NCBI GenBank assembly: GCA_018340805.1
Contig: JACMZG010001911.1
Span: 36,311,214-36,375,213, forward strand
Direction: 5' to 3'
DNA from: Microvelia longipes
Taxonomy: Eukaryota; Arthropoda; Insecta; Hemiptera; Veliidae
Length of the DNA stretch: 64,000 nucleotides
Positions within the stretch are counted from its first letter, which is position 1. Each line of letters opens with the position of its first letter. The position numbers and the translations under genes are program-made. Positions 25,012-36,410 of this stretch are shown here, one piece after another. Under the pieces are notes generated by a model. The model was not told the origin of the DNA and did not search any database. It was given only the letters and a program-made list of their open reading frames with translations.

Positions 25012-26224
25012 ATTATTAATAGAATTAGTTTGTAAAGCTTTAAAGTTAAAAAGGTATACCGCAAAGTACTTTAGGTTTGAAACAAAGTTACTATAGAATA
25101 AAGCAATTACCATAGAATATCGAACCTCACTCTGCTATCAAGCTATGATTTCTATATTTGATTTTTATGTAATAGTTATAGAGCTATTCAACGCTTAATT
25201 ATTCAAACAATTAAATGTAAACGTTTACATTACTTTACTTAGGTGAGGCTAAAATGCAGTTTTGCGATTTCATTAATATAATTAAGTTGTAATCGTATTT
25301 AAGTTAAATACAAGTATTAGCAATTATCTGTTAGGTAATCGAACAAGGTCATCAAGCATGTCGTTAGTATCTAAATAAAGATTTAACTCTGTCATTAATT
25401 ATTTATTTAAAGTAATCTTTTTTAAGTGGCAATTACGAACATGAGTAGCTTTTAAATGCTGTTGCTTGTTTGATGAAAGATCTAAGTAGGTTTCCAAAGA
25501 ACGGATGTTCAATTTGATGCTACTTTCTTAATTAAAAATTCACTTTAGCGTTGAAAATTTTGCAACTTTATCAAAACTAAAGGATTAGTAGATATAAGTG
25601 CTTTGCAAATTATTTATAATATCAAACGGAAAAATAAATAATATTTATGATCAAGATCATAATTAGCAAGTTTTCGTTTTCTATTTACTTTTAATATTTC
25701 CTTATTTTTTTGTGGATTTTCTCTATTCCAGTATTATTTTTTATAAAACTTTTGATTCTAGAAAAGAATAAAAGGTGTACAATATTCCTACAATGATCTT
25801 TTCCAAAAAGGCCATCTTAACGTTTCTCGATGTTAAACTTTTATTAGCCTCATGAAAAGTTAGAAACTCTCTAGAGAGCCATTATATTTTCTTTTGTTAA
25901 CCGCTGGAATATTAATATCCTATTCCTTTTATAGAAACTTGATTTTAAAGCTTAGTGCATATCTGGAAAATCTTGAAATTTCTTGAATCAAGTCTATAAT
26001 AAAAAGTTTAAGATATGAGATTTTCTTAATTCTAGTTTTATTTTTGGATATCTTTTATAAAGATTATAACGTATTAAAAACCAGTAATGATTTTATTATT
26101 ATTACAAAATATGCAGTGAACGTAAATTGTAAATTAAAAAATAAAACATAATTTAGCATTTAAAAATTGATGTATGAATGTCAACCCTGGGTGACTTCTT
26201 TAGGATTTAAATAAGAATTAAAAT
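25012..26224. other. AT-rich stretch, nothing recognised
   Basis: No gene or repeat recognised. Confidence 0.45.
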
Positions 26225-26374
26225 TTGCTTTTAGTAATCTGATTTTGAATTACCCCTTTTTTAAAACTATCTAAGTACTTTTCACAAAGTTATCTGCCTT
26301 TATGTGAGTCTTTGTCTGTTATCATCGTAGCTTCCTTGAGTATTCCTGCTAGACATATGAAACTAAATTCATTT

Positions 26375-26443
<69 letters not shown>

Positions 26444-26530
26444 TATACACATATATGTATGTATATATGAGCGTAGCTCATTCGATGTTGAGAGGAAAAG
26501 TTTTGAGGTACCTTATTACCGATTTTTTTA
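26225..26530 (+). repeat. 5S-box family, centre replaced by (TA)n
   Basis: Left part: AAAACTATCTAAGTACTTTT, then TGTCTGTTATCATCGTAGCT and TGCTAGACATATGAAACT. Right part: ATGAGCGTAGCTCATTCGAT, AAAAGTTTTGAGGTACC and the T-run. Between them the CRE-like region and 5S segment are missing and a (TA)n tract (26379-26449) sits in their place. Confidence 0.8.
26379..26449. repeat. (TA)n tract inside a repeat copy
   Basis: About 70 bp of TA dinucleotides, followed by ACACATATATGTATGT. Confidence 0.95.
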
Positions 26531-26794
26531 AATTTTTATGATAAATCTATTGGGTAAATATATGCTAATATCTTATATGACATTGATATTTTTCCGTTTA
26601 AATAGCGTAACCTAAACTTTGAAAGTAAAATGTGTAAGCAAAGTTATATGTCTTTAAGAATTATGTGTAAATGGCCTAAAACCGATGATGGTGTGTACTT
26701 GATTGTGTGTATTTTCCCCACATTGTACTAGGAAATCTTATTAAATTTACTTTTACCAAATTTCCCATGGGAAAAAATTGTCCTCCTATTTTTA

Positions 26795-26890
26795 GGCCCA
26801 TATTCAAAGACGTTTTCCTTACCTAAACCTAACATTCTCCTTAAGGAACCCTTAAGGAGAATGTTTAGAAAATGTCTTTGAATACGGGCC
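26795..26890. mobile_element. Short palindromic MITE, GGCCCGTATTC ends
   Basis: Almost entirely palindromic: GGCCCATATTCAAAGACGTT at the left, its complement ending TGTCTTTGAATACGGGCC at the right, and AACATTCTCCTTAAGG meeting CCTTAAGGAGAATGTT in the middle. It is flanked by TTA on both sides, as expected for PIF/Harbinger-type insertion. A second copy lies at 61385. Confidence 0.85.
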
Positions 26891-27818
26891 TTAATCTAGT
26901 TTCAAAGTGTGTCAAAACTTGTTCTAGTTTGCCCAAAAACTCATTAATAAAAACTCATGGCATTTTCGGAAAGCAAATAACGCTGCTTGTTTAGCCGTAT
27001 TATGCTGTGAAAACCATGTTTATTTATCATAAATTGTATGTAATCCAGTCATACTTACTGGTTAATCCTGAACACGCCAGTCACTTGCTAGGTATTAAAT
27101 GACCAAGGTCTTCAGTGAATATGTAACAGAGAACTATAATTTTACGCTTCCGTCTCGCTTGTCAGAATTGTGAATGGAACCTCGTTCTGATTAGAATGGT
27201 TATCACTTGATTCAGACAGCTGTAGTAACCTAGTGACCAAAAGTTTGGTATTTTTATTTACTATTTTATATACAATAGTATATAAAATAGTAAATAAAAA
27301 AGCTGACTTTTGTCTCAAAAATCTTATGACTTAAAAATTTATTTATATATTTAAATATATTATATATTTATAACCTATCACTAACTAAGCTGCTGTCATA
27401 GTAAAGATTTACTGTTATGTGTGTTTGTTATTGTTTTTTAAATAACATTATTAATTATTGTGTACAATAAATGTATTTAACATATGCTCATATGATTTGA
27501 AGTTACTTAGCAGACTTGATAGGAAGAATCACGCCATGGAGTATCCAGTGGTGATACTCCTCTTGTGGTCTTGGCCCTCTCTCTTCCCCTTGATCTTTAT
27601 ATTTTTATACGGCATTAATTTTTTTAGTGGCATAATATTGCTACCATGAGAACAAATTTTCAAAATTTATTTAAAAAAACCGTTGTTTACATAAAATTAT
27701 TTATCTCAACAATAAAATCGAAACTAATTCTGATATCAATATTTCACATTGTTTTTTTTTTTTTGTTAGTCTTATGAAGCAGCTTTACTTTATTATTCTT
27801 ATTGATTAATCAAGTACT

Positions 27819-27821
<3 letters not shown>
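26891..27821. other. Mostly unique; one perfect hairpin
   Basis: Contains the 23-bp perfect inverted repeat at 27251-27300 (listed separately). Nothing else recognised. Confidence 0.45.
27251..27300. repeat. Perfect 23-bp inverted repeat, 4-base loop
   Basis: Left arm begins TTTTTATTTACTATTTTATA, loop AATA, right arm ends AAAATAGTAAATAAAAA; all 23 pairs match. Confidence 0.95.

Positions 27822-27882
<61 letters not shown>
27822..27882. repeat. (TA)n microsatellite
   Basis: About 60 bp of uninterrupted TA dinucleotides. Confidence 0.95.
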
Positions 27883-27885
<3 letters not shown>

Positions 27886-28935
27886 TATATATAAAATTTT
27901 AGGTTATCAAGTTGTATGCCTTAGAGTATGACAGTAACCAAATTGTGCATTTGAGCACGTCTAAGGAGCTGTATACCAAGTATTTTCAGTTTGTTCTTTT
28001 TTTAAAGCGTCTTGATTTAAAATTGTCTTCTTTTTAACTTAAATATAATTTTAATTCCTGTTATCGCTTAGTAGAAAGCTTTGTATCAGATATTTTAGAA
28101 TTAAACAGTATCATGTCACGAAACATTACATAATTTCTGTGTACGGATAGATTACATTCTGTAGATTAGATTAGAAATAAAATTAGATTAGAGAGAGAAT
28201 ATGCAACCCTTGCAAAATTATTAATATATCTTTAAAATAGGTAATGTATTTTTTACTCCAATATGATAAGATTATCATGCACAACAGCTGTGGTAGTCAG
28301 TCTTTTCCGTTTAAAAATTTATTTTTAATGTATGTATATATTTTTTTAAATTTAATTCCACAGTTAGTATTTTAAAACAAATTTCACAAAATCTGACTTG
28401 ATCACCATTATGCGTGATGCAAATTTTTGGTCATAAAGAACTGTGTTTTTGTTCTAATACAAGGATTGTTTACATTGTTCGAAGGAAGAATAGACGAAGA
28501 ACATTCTTTTGTTATTTGCTAATAAAACTCAATAGCAAAAACCATTGAATTTTTTAAAAGCTTCGACTAAAAATTAATACGTTAAATGTTAGCCTAAATT
28601 AAAATATTTAAATGTATGAGCTATTAAAGATTATTGATTTTTTAGTCTGGATTTACCACTGGTTATAATATTCAGAATCCTTTATTTATAACAATGTCTT
28701 AAAATTAAGCTTCTGTAAGGATGGCGATAGTAAAAGAACGATTGAAGCTGACAATCGTTCAGGGATTATAGCGTGTACTTTTACTATAAAGTACTTGTAT
28801 TCTGAATAATGCTTGAACATTTTTGAATAAAGATATCTCCTATACATTTTTATGTTTAGCTATATCTATGATGGCATTCTTCATCATTTTCATGTTGATG
28901 CGTTTCACAGTTTTGCCTGAGAAAATATTTATATT
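27883..28935. other. AT-rich stretch, nothing recognised
   Basis: Small hairpins such as AACGATTG/CAATCGTT near 28738-28759; no gene or element recognised. Confidence 0.45.
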
Positions 28936-29640
28936 TTTTTTTACTTTTCCTTATTTATACTAATGCCGATTAAATAATTATTATTAATTAGGTTAAGTTT
29001 TAGGATGTACCATCCAATCTCTCTTTTAAAAAGAGCACCACGGCTAATTGCCGATTTTGCATGTAAGTTGCTTAGTATTAAAAAAAATGTATCTTGTAAA
29101 ATATTTAATGCAAATAAATGGTTTATTTATTTATTTATTTATTTATACTATTGGTATATAGGAAAGTATTTTGTGATAGAGGTCCGAAATCGAGATTTTA
29201 TCTGAATTATCAGTTTTAGGTGTATCTAAGACCTTCAGAGTGGTTTTCACAAGGTTGTCTGTTTTGTATATTTTGTCTCTGTTGTCATCGTAGCTTCTAG
29301 TCTATGTATGCTAGAGAGTTGATATTTAATACAAAATTAATCTTCAGGTCTATTTTGTGCTATCAGGAAAATAATTTTTAATGACAGCCTAAATTTTGAA
29401 AAATAATAAAACGTGGAATAATATTTGGAACAATGTGAGATTTAGCACGCATGTACTTATATATATACTTATAATATAACTTATACATAACATAAGTTTT
29501 ATCTTATTATCAGCATTAGTTTAATTTTTATCGAATGACTTGTATACTAAAAAAATTGTGAAAAATAAATAAATCTAATTGAGCTGAAATTTGGTCCCAG
29601 TTTGTCCCTTTATTTAATAAAGTCTTAGAAACATTTGAGC
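28936..29640 (+). repeat. 5S-box family, copy split by an insertion
   Basis: The head is interrupted after TTATTTATACTA (28951-28962) and resumes after the same 12 bases (29139-29150) with TTGGTATATAGGAAAGTATT. From there the copy runs through GTTGTCATCGTAGCTTCTAG and GCTATCAGGAAAATAATTTT to the TTGAGCTGAAATTTGGTC block. It stops before the 5S segment, where a 39-bp tandem array follows. Confidence 0.8.
28963..29138. mobile_element. Retroposon-like insertion with (TTTA)n end
   Basis: A 176-bp insert sits inside the head of a 5S-box copy. It is flanked by identical 12-base direct repeats (TTATTTATACTA) and its right end is a (TTTA)n run. A target duplication of this length plus a simple-repeat tail is typical of LINE-mobilised retroposons. 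No tRNA boxes are evident. Because the duplication ends inside the TTTA run, its exact length is uncertain. Confidence 0.65.
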
Positions 29641-29683
29641 CGTGGTTTGATTACACCTATTTGCACTTTTGCTCTACAGTTCC

Positions 29684-29893
29684 TGTTAACTGTATTATAC
29701 GTAAATAATGTCATCAAAGCTATGTTAACTATATTATACGTAAATAATATCATCAAAGCTATGTTAACTATATTATACGTGAATAATATCACTAAAGCTA
29801 TGTTTACTATATTATACGTAAATAATACCACCAAAGCTATGTTTACTTCATTATACGTAAATAATATCACTAAAGCTATGTTTACTATATTAA
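29684..29893. repeat. 39-bp tandem array, 5.4 units
   Basis: Units start at 29684, 29723, 29762, 29801, 29840 and 29879. The unit begins TGTTAACTATATTATACG and ends ATCAAAGCTA with few differences. Because 39 is divisible by three, both strands stay open (81 and 89 codons); neither product looks like a protein family. Confidence 0.95.
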
Positions 29894-31414
29894 TCTTTAT
29901 CTAGATTTCCCAAAATGCTATATATTTGTCTATGTGTTTAACATAATTAAACTTATTTAGCATTATTTCTTGAGTTTCAGCATGAAGATGTATTATTCGT
30001 GGGAATATTTTTTAATAATTATATTGCTTATGTTTATGCATGTTGTAACGACGCCTTATTGTTTTATTGTCCACACGTGTTTTATTTCATTGCTTATATA
30101 AGCATATTATTCTTATTGTTATGCTCGTCTTTATTATTTTAATTTGATTCCATATTTATTCCCTTTGTATAAATTCTTTTATTTTCCCATTGGTATTATG
30201 TTGTGCTTTGTTGGCATTTTTAAGAGGAGTATTTATATCTTGTAACATGACTTACAATTTTGTAATATTGACTTTCTTCTACCTAGGAAATCCTGTTTTG
30301 ATATAACCGTGGTGTCAAAATTATCTTTTTTGGCTGTGCTCAAAATCTTTACCGTGCCGTTAAGAAATCGTTGATTTTTTTAAGTTAAAGAAATATCAAA
30401 AGAACTAAAATAAGAATAATTTTAATCACCTCTGTTTCCTAATAATGCCTCTTGAGTTCTTTGGATGCTCTCTTTTATCAGGTCTATTTGATCTACATCA
30501 TAATGTGGACAGAACCTTTTGTGAGAAAACTATTTTAACATATCTCGTATGTTGCCTAAAAAAAAATTCTCGACAATATAAGACCTGTTTCAAGGCTCAC
30601 AGACCTCGTCAATAAAACCTAAAAATATTGAGTATAGTTAAAAATATTAGTTTTCATTGTATAAACTTTTGCTATAACTCAGTCACTTTTATAAATGATC
30701 GAAAATCAATATTTCCTACAGCCGAAGTATTTTATAAAATCCCAATAAAAATTAAGTACTCGTTGACAAAACAGGACCATTAACTTATGCCTATATAACC
30801 TTTGAGAGGCTGAGCCTTGCTGTTACTTTTTCAAAGATTTTTTATTTAAAATTTTGCTTACGAGTTGAATAACGTCATTCACTTATGCTACCTCCTTAAC
30901 CAAGACAACCTAAAGTTGTCTTTAAACCTCAAAACATTTATGAAGAAGGGAATGCTTTGTTTTGCCGAGATTTTGGGTCTACTGGATCGTTCAAGATTGG
31001 TTTAACCTCGGTCGCCCTTACTGAATTGGTGAAAAAGTCGAAAACAACCGTAAAACAAGGTTTTAAACTTATTTTAATTAAATGTAAGTGCAGTCTATTG
31101 CTTTTTGAAGTGATAAATCGATTAGTCCCAAAACTATACGACCAACCAAGGTGGCCCCGAAGCCAAACATATGTGAAAATTCACTTTTCTCATGGCCAAC
31201 GGCCTCGGGATAACAATTATGTGTGTTCGAAGTGGCTACAGAGAGCAGAGCAGACTCGCAAAGCAAATCTGCGAGGCAATGCGGCCTTGAAGCAGCCCTT
31301 TTACTTTTATATTTTTTTAGGCTTTAATAAGCCTCAATTATTTGGGATGAGCGTAGCAAGACCGAAGTATCATGTCACCAGGTTTTGGACTGAAGTAAAT
31401 CTTAACCCCTAGTA
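29894..31414. other. Unique stretch with one long unassigned ORF
   Basis: The longest open frame of the window (30957-31412, plus strand, 151 codons) is here. Its product has no signal peptide, membrane segment, repeat or motif I recognise, and its last part overlaps a GATGAGCGTAGCAAGACCGA phrase resembling the 5S-box tail. I do not call it a gene. The remainder shows nothing. Confidence 0.4.
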
Positions 31415-32067
31415 GTCTAAGAGCCAGGCCTAAAAATTTGACCCATTTTGTACTACTTTAAACCAAATTTTTCTAAAAATATACCTTTAATTATGAAAGA
31501 TAAATAAATACACTCGCTAAAAAAATTAGCAAATCGCACTAGTTCCAGTTTTATTATACTAAGTAGCTCCCTGTAGGTCGTGTGCAAAACATGAAGAGAT
31601 ATTTTTTAAAGCTGATGAAATATTCTATAAAACGAGTGTTTTGTCGTCATAATAAAATAAATAAAACTTAAGTTATGACATTTGTTAAGTGGCCATAAAA
31701 ATACAATAAAAGTTAATCATTTTCCAAAGAAATTCCCTGACTTGGCGAAATTAACCATTTTTTCAGCGTATTTGAAAGAGCCATAACTTCGGTTGCAGTC
31801 ATCCGATTTTGATGATTAAACACTCCTTTTACAGAAACTTTTATCACCATTAAAAAATGTTGTGCACTCGACCTATAGGGAACCACTTATTTGAAAGGAA
31901 CTGAAATTAGTGCGATTTTATAAAATTTCGAGCGAGTGCATTCATCTGAAGGGCTCCACTCTGTTTAGGCAGACTATGCTTTTTTTTATATAATTTAAGG
32001 TATATTTTCTGAACAATTGGTTTGAATAAGTACAAAAGTAGTAACTTTTTTAGGTCAACTCTTGGAC
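31415..32067. mobile_element. TA-foldback transposon, copy 1 (653 bp)
   Basis: Flanked by TA on both sides. The left end is GTCTAAGAGCCAGGCCTAAA; the right end is the inverted counterpart TTTAGGTCAACTCTTGGAC. The arms extend inward by more than 200 bp: ACCTTTAATTATGA and CACTCGCTAAAA on the left match AATTTAAGGTATATTTTC and GCGAGTGCATTCATC on the right, followed by GTGGTTCCC-type blocks. No transposase is encoded. The TA duplication and long inverted arms fit a non-autonomous Tc1/mariner-type element. Confidence 0.85.
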
Positions 32068-32754
32068 TATAGGCAAAAAAGACATTCTGTAGAAGAAGAA
32101 CGATGCCACCTAAAAGTTGTTAGGAAAAGTACAGAGGTACCCCGGTCCTGATATTTGAATCAAGTCAGAAATAATCTTATATTTTTATGTTAATTAAACT
32201 AAAAATTACAACCCCCTAAAAATTAAAAGATTATGAATGACTGCATAAGAATGCATAACAAGTTGTTGAAAAGCTAAAAATATAATTTTCCCTAATGGTA
32301 CCTCTGAGTATACCCCTGAGTATAGTACCTTTCTCGATCGAAGTAATAAAACACAAATATTTCTATACTTAGTTCCTCAGGTTTAATTATTTCAACTTAT
32401 TTTACCATCCGTCCAATTAGTAAATTAGTCTCTATTCATTTCGTATTCCTTTGTTTATTATTTTATGAATGCTACTTGTTTTGTTTGAAACATACTTGAG
32501 TATTGATCGGAGTAAGCTGTCTTGTTCATGTTCTACTCGGTCTTGACTCGGCCTGCGTGTCTTATCTAATATCTTAAAACTTGTCACTTATCACTTACTA
32601 CGAATCTGATTGTCATCATTCTTTTCTTTATTATTAATAACCACTTTACCCGGATTGCGAGAAGTTCTTTGTTTTTATTTTAAGTAGTAGAAGGTTATAA
32701 TTTAATAAATTGTAAGGACTTTGTAAAAGCTACTCTACTTTTGTGTAGAGGATT
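32068..32754. other. AT-rich stretch, nothing recognised
   Basis: No gene or repeat recognised, apart from a GGTACCTCTGAGTATACCCC phrase near 32298 with a local CTGAGTATA duplication. Confidence 0.4.
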
Positions 32755-33600
32755 GAGAATAATTTTTATTGAACGAACGTAAGTGAGTTCTTACATTCAG
32801 AAGATTGGGACGGCGCGTATGTTTGTTTGTATGTTTGTATGTTTGTGTGTTTGTGTGTTTGTTTGTACGTGTCGCGATAACTGCCGTAAAAATTGACCGA
32901 TTTTGATAAAATTTTGTATACAGGTAAAACTAATTATGTGTCAGAGCTGTATAGTTTTTGGTAATATTCCGAAAAATATTTTCAAAATGGCAGCCAAAAT
33001 GGCGGACCGGATAAAAAAAAAATTTTGAGCGAAAAAATCGTGTTGTATATCGTTTGAAAGCTCTTAAAGAGTAGAAAAAGAAAATATATGTTTCATGGTC
33101 AAAATTTAAAAATTTTTTGAATAATTTAAAAATGGCGGCTAAAATAATGAACCCAAAAAATTTAAAATTGAAGGAATAACTCGAGTAATATATCGTTGTA
33201 AAGCTCTTGATTAGTAGAACAAAAAATGTTATATACTAAATTCCGAAAAATTCAACATGGCGGCCATAATTTAATATAATAATTAGTTTTTACTAATTTT
33301 ATAAGAATTTACAAGATAAAGATCTATTGTAATATACTTTAGATACTTTTATACAAGTAAAATTAACTATATGTCAGAGCTGTATAGTTTTTGGTAATAT
33401 TCCGAAAAATATATTCAAAATGGCGGCCAATATGGCGGACCGGATAAAACATTTTTGAGCAAAAAATCGTGTTGTACATCGTTTAAAAGCTCTTAAAGAG
33501 TAGAAAAAGAAAATATATTTTTCATGGTCAACATTTCAAATTTTTTTATTAATTTAAAAATGGCGGCTAAAATAATAAACTCAAAAAAATAAAATTTAAA
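32755..33600 (+). repeat. Leader of the composite satellite element
   Basis: Begins around GAACGAACGTAAGTGAGTTC, then has a (TG/TT)TTTG run (32820-32870), TCGCGATAACTGCC and GACCGATTTTGATAAAATTT. A block of about 250 bp with TGTCAGAGCTGTATAGTTTT and AAATGGCGGCC/AATATGGCGGACCGG occurs at 32922 and again at 33355, about 433 bp apart. The layout (T/G-rich run, then a CGATAAC phrase, then A-rich text) parallels the head of the 5S-box family without clear homology. Probably a non-autonomous element, type unknown. Confidence 0.6.
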
Positions 33601-35115
33601 GCGAGCCTTCTTTTACCATTTATTATTATAAATATACGCGAGCCTTTTTAATATGCATTAATATTTAATATAAGCAATCTAGCGAGCGAAGCGAGCCTAT
33701 TTTTAACGTTGTATTATAACAAATATAATCTAGCGAGCGAATAATGCAAATATAAGCAATCTAGCGAGCGAAGCGAGCCTTTTTACTATGCATTAATATT
33801 AAATATAAGCAATCTAGCGAGCGAAGCGAGCCTTTTTTACTATGCATTAATATTAAATATAAGCAATCTAGCGAGCGAAGCGAGCCTTTTTTAATATATA
33901 TTTTATTATAAATATAAGCAAACTAGCGAGCGAAGCGAGCCTATTTTTAACGTAGTATTATTATAAATATAAGCAATCTAGCAAGCAAATCGAGCCTATT
34001 TTTAACGTTGTATTATTACAAATATAAGCAATCTAGCGAGCGAAGCGAGCCTTTTTTACTATGCATTAATATTAAATATAAGCAATCTAGCCAGCGAAGC
34101 GAGCCTTTTTTACAATATATTTTATTATAAATATAAGCAATCTAGCGAGCGAAGCGAGCCTATTTTTAACGTTGTATTATTATAAATATAAGCAATCTAG
34201 CGAGCGAAGCGAGCCTTTTTTTACTATGCATTAATATTAATATAAGCAATCTAGCGAGCAAAGCGAGCCTTCTTTACTATGTATTATTATAAATATACGC
34301 AATCTAGCGAGCGAAGCGAGCCTCTTTTACTTGCATTTAATATAAATTACGCAATCTAGCGAGCGAAGCGAGCCTTATTTACAATATATTTTATTATAAA
34401 TATAAGCAATCTAGCGAGCGAAGCGAGCCTATTTTTAACGTTGTATTATTATAAATCTAACGCAATCTAGCGAGCCTTCTTTTACCATATATTATTATAA
34501 ATATAATCAATCTAGCGAGCGAAGCGAGCCTATTTTTAACGTTGTATTATTATAAATATAAGCAATCTAGCGAGCGAAGCGAGCCTTTTTTACTATGCAT
34601 TAATATTTAATATAAGCAATCTAGCGAGCGAAGCGAGCCTTTTTACAATATATTTTATTATAAATATAAGCAATCTAGCGAGCGAAGCGAGCCTTCTTTT
34701 ACATGCAGGAATATAAATCTACGCAATCTAGCGAGCGAAGCGAGCCTTCTTTTACCATTTATTATTATATAAATATATGCAATCAAGCGAGCGAAGCGAG
34801 CCTTTTTTACTATGCATTAATATAAATCTACGCAATCTAGCGAGCGAAGCGAGCCTTTTTTACAATATATTTTATTATAAATATAAGCAATCTAGCGAGC
34901 GAAGCGAGCCTATTTTTAACGTTGTATTATCACAAATATAAGCAATCTAGCGAGCAAAGCGAGCCTTTTTTACAATATATTTTATTATAAATATAAGCAA
35001 TCTAGCGAGCGAAGCGAGCCTTTTTTTATCTTTGTATTAATATAAATATAAGCAATCTAGCGAGCGTAGCGAGCCTTTTTTACTATGTAAATGTTAAAGA
35101 TACCTAAACTAGCAA
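33601..35115 (+). repeat. GA-hairpin satellite, about 27 units
   Basis: A tandem array with a conserved core, GCAATCTAGCGAGCGAAGCG followed by AGCC, repeated every 50-60 bp with some longer or shorter steps. Between cores there are at least four linker types: with ACTATGCATTAATATTAAAT; with TTTTTAACGTTGTATTATTA; with ACAATATATTTTATTATAAA; and with ACCATTTATTATTATAA. The core is far better conserved than the linkers. Isolated related cores lie at about 35110-35127 (TAGCAAGCGATGCGAGCC). Confidence 0.95.
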
Positions 35116-36410
35116 GCGATGCGAGCCTCTTTGAGTTTATACTTTAAAATAGTATAGCATCCGAATGTTTTGATAAACTCATTTCGCTTGTTTTAAATTA
35201 ATTTTTTTTTATGTATTCTTTGCCGTGAGTTCTTGATGCAACGCATTACTAGTATTTTATTATTCGAATGTTTGATCAGCTCTAAGTAGCTGTCTTGACA
35301 TTGCTATCATTAAAACTTTTTATCAGTGTAATAATAATGTATTCAAATATTAATATCTAGGCTGTTTTTATAAATTTTAGTGCTTTTAATCAAAAACCTT
35401 AATTTGTTATTGCTGACATTTAGCTGAAAGCACAAAATATGACCTCTTGTTAGGCAAAGCAAAGCTTTGCTTTACAGTATAACGAGCATTTGGTCCCTCC
35501 GCTGCTCCGAGACCATAATTGTTATTCTCACATGGCCGTTGGCTTTGACCAAATATTCTTTAAAATTCCATAAGAATAATTTATCACGAAGGTTTTTATT
35601 ATTTAGTTTTATTTTATTTATAAGTTGAAATTGTAACCAAGCCCATATTATCAACCGTCCTGTAGGCAGTTTAAGTTTTATATTTTAATAAATAAATTAT
35701 TATTCTAAATTTGTAATTTTGGTCTTTCTATTTTTATCTCTATAACTTTGATAGTCAAGTAATGTTATTCCCTTTTTACTAAATTAAAATATACGATTTT
35801 ATTTTTTGAATAAAAATATCATTCATAAATTAGTAGATCAATAATCAGGCAGTAAAAATGTACTTTAATGCTGCAAAATTGTGGTTATTAATAAGTGACA
35901 GGGAGTACTTTATTAGTTTTTTAGTCAGGGAAACCCTTTTACTTGGCATGTTTCGTGTACCTTTTTTTAAGCGTATGGAATACAAAAAAAAATATAAAAA
36001 AGACATTTGTCTTTACACTTGTTGATTTTGTTGCACTGTCCAATTGCAACCTACTTTGCTTAGACAGATAAAATAATATTTTTAAATTAAAGTTATAAAA
36101 TTTCACGTTTTTGATTTTTTTAGAGCCATTAAAAAAGGGGCTTACTGTTGGTTTCAATAGTATAAAAGTAATTATTCACATATTTTGTTTTATTTCCATA
36201 GAAGTCACTAAAAATCTCTGGTTTTTATCTTTCTTCTTTATTTCTAGTATTAAAGGTTTTATCTGAATTATTAAGTTTAGGCCTATTAAAAAATAACGTT
36301 TTGGTTTCTCTGTTAGTTTTAACATCCAGACGAACAGGATGTCAGGCTCATATGCGTTACCGGCCCGACACCGTGTTAATCAAGATGTTAAAACATTTAA
36401 GTACAAACAA
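35116..36410. other. AT-rich stretch, nothing recognised
   Basis: No gene, array or transposon end recognised. Confidence 0.45.

Noticed and set aside
30957..31412. Longest open frame, 151 codons, plus strand
   Set aside because: No recognisable domain, motif or repeat in the product. The end overlaps a 5S-box-tail-like phrase and stops just before a transposon end. A protein search with no hit would confirm the rejection.
33601..35115. CRISPR-like array (short repeats with different spacers)
   Set aside because: The spacers fall into a few recurring classes with their own homology and the DNA is eukaryotic; this is a satellite.
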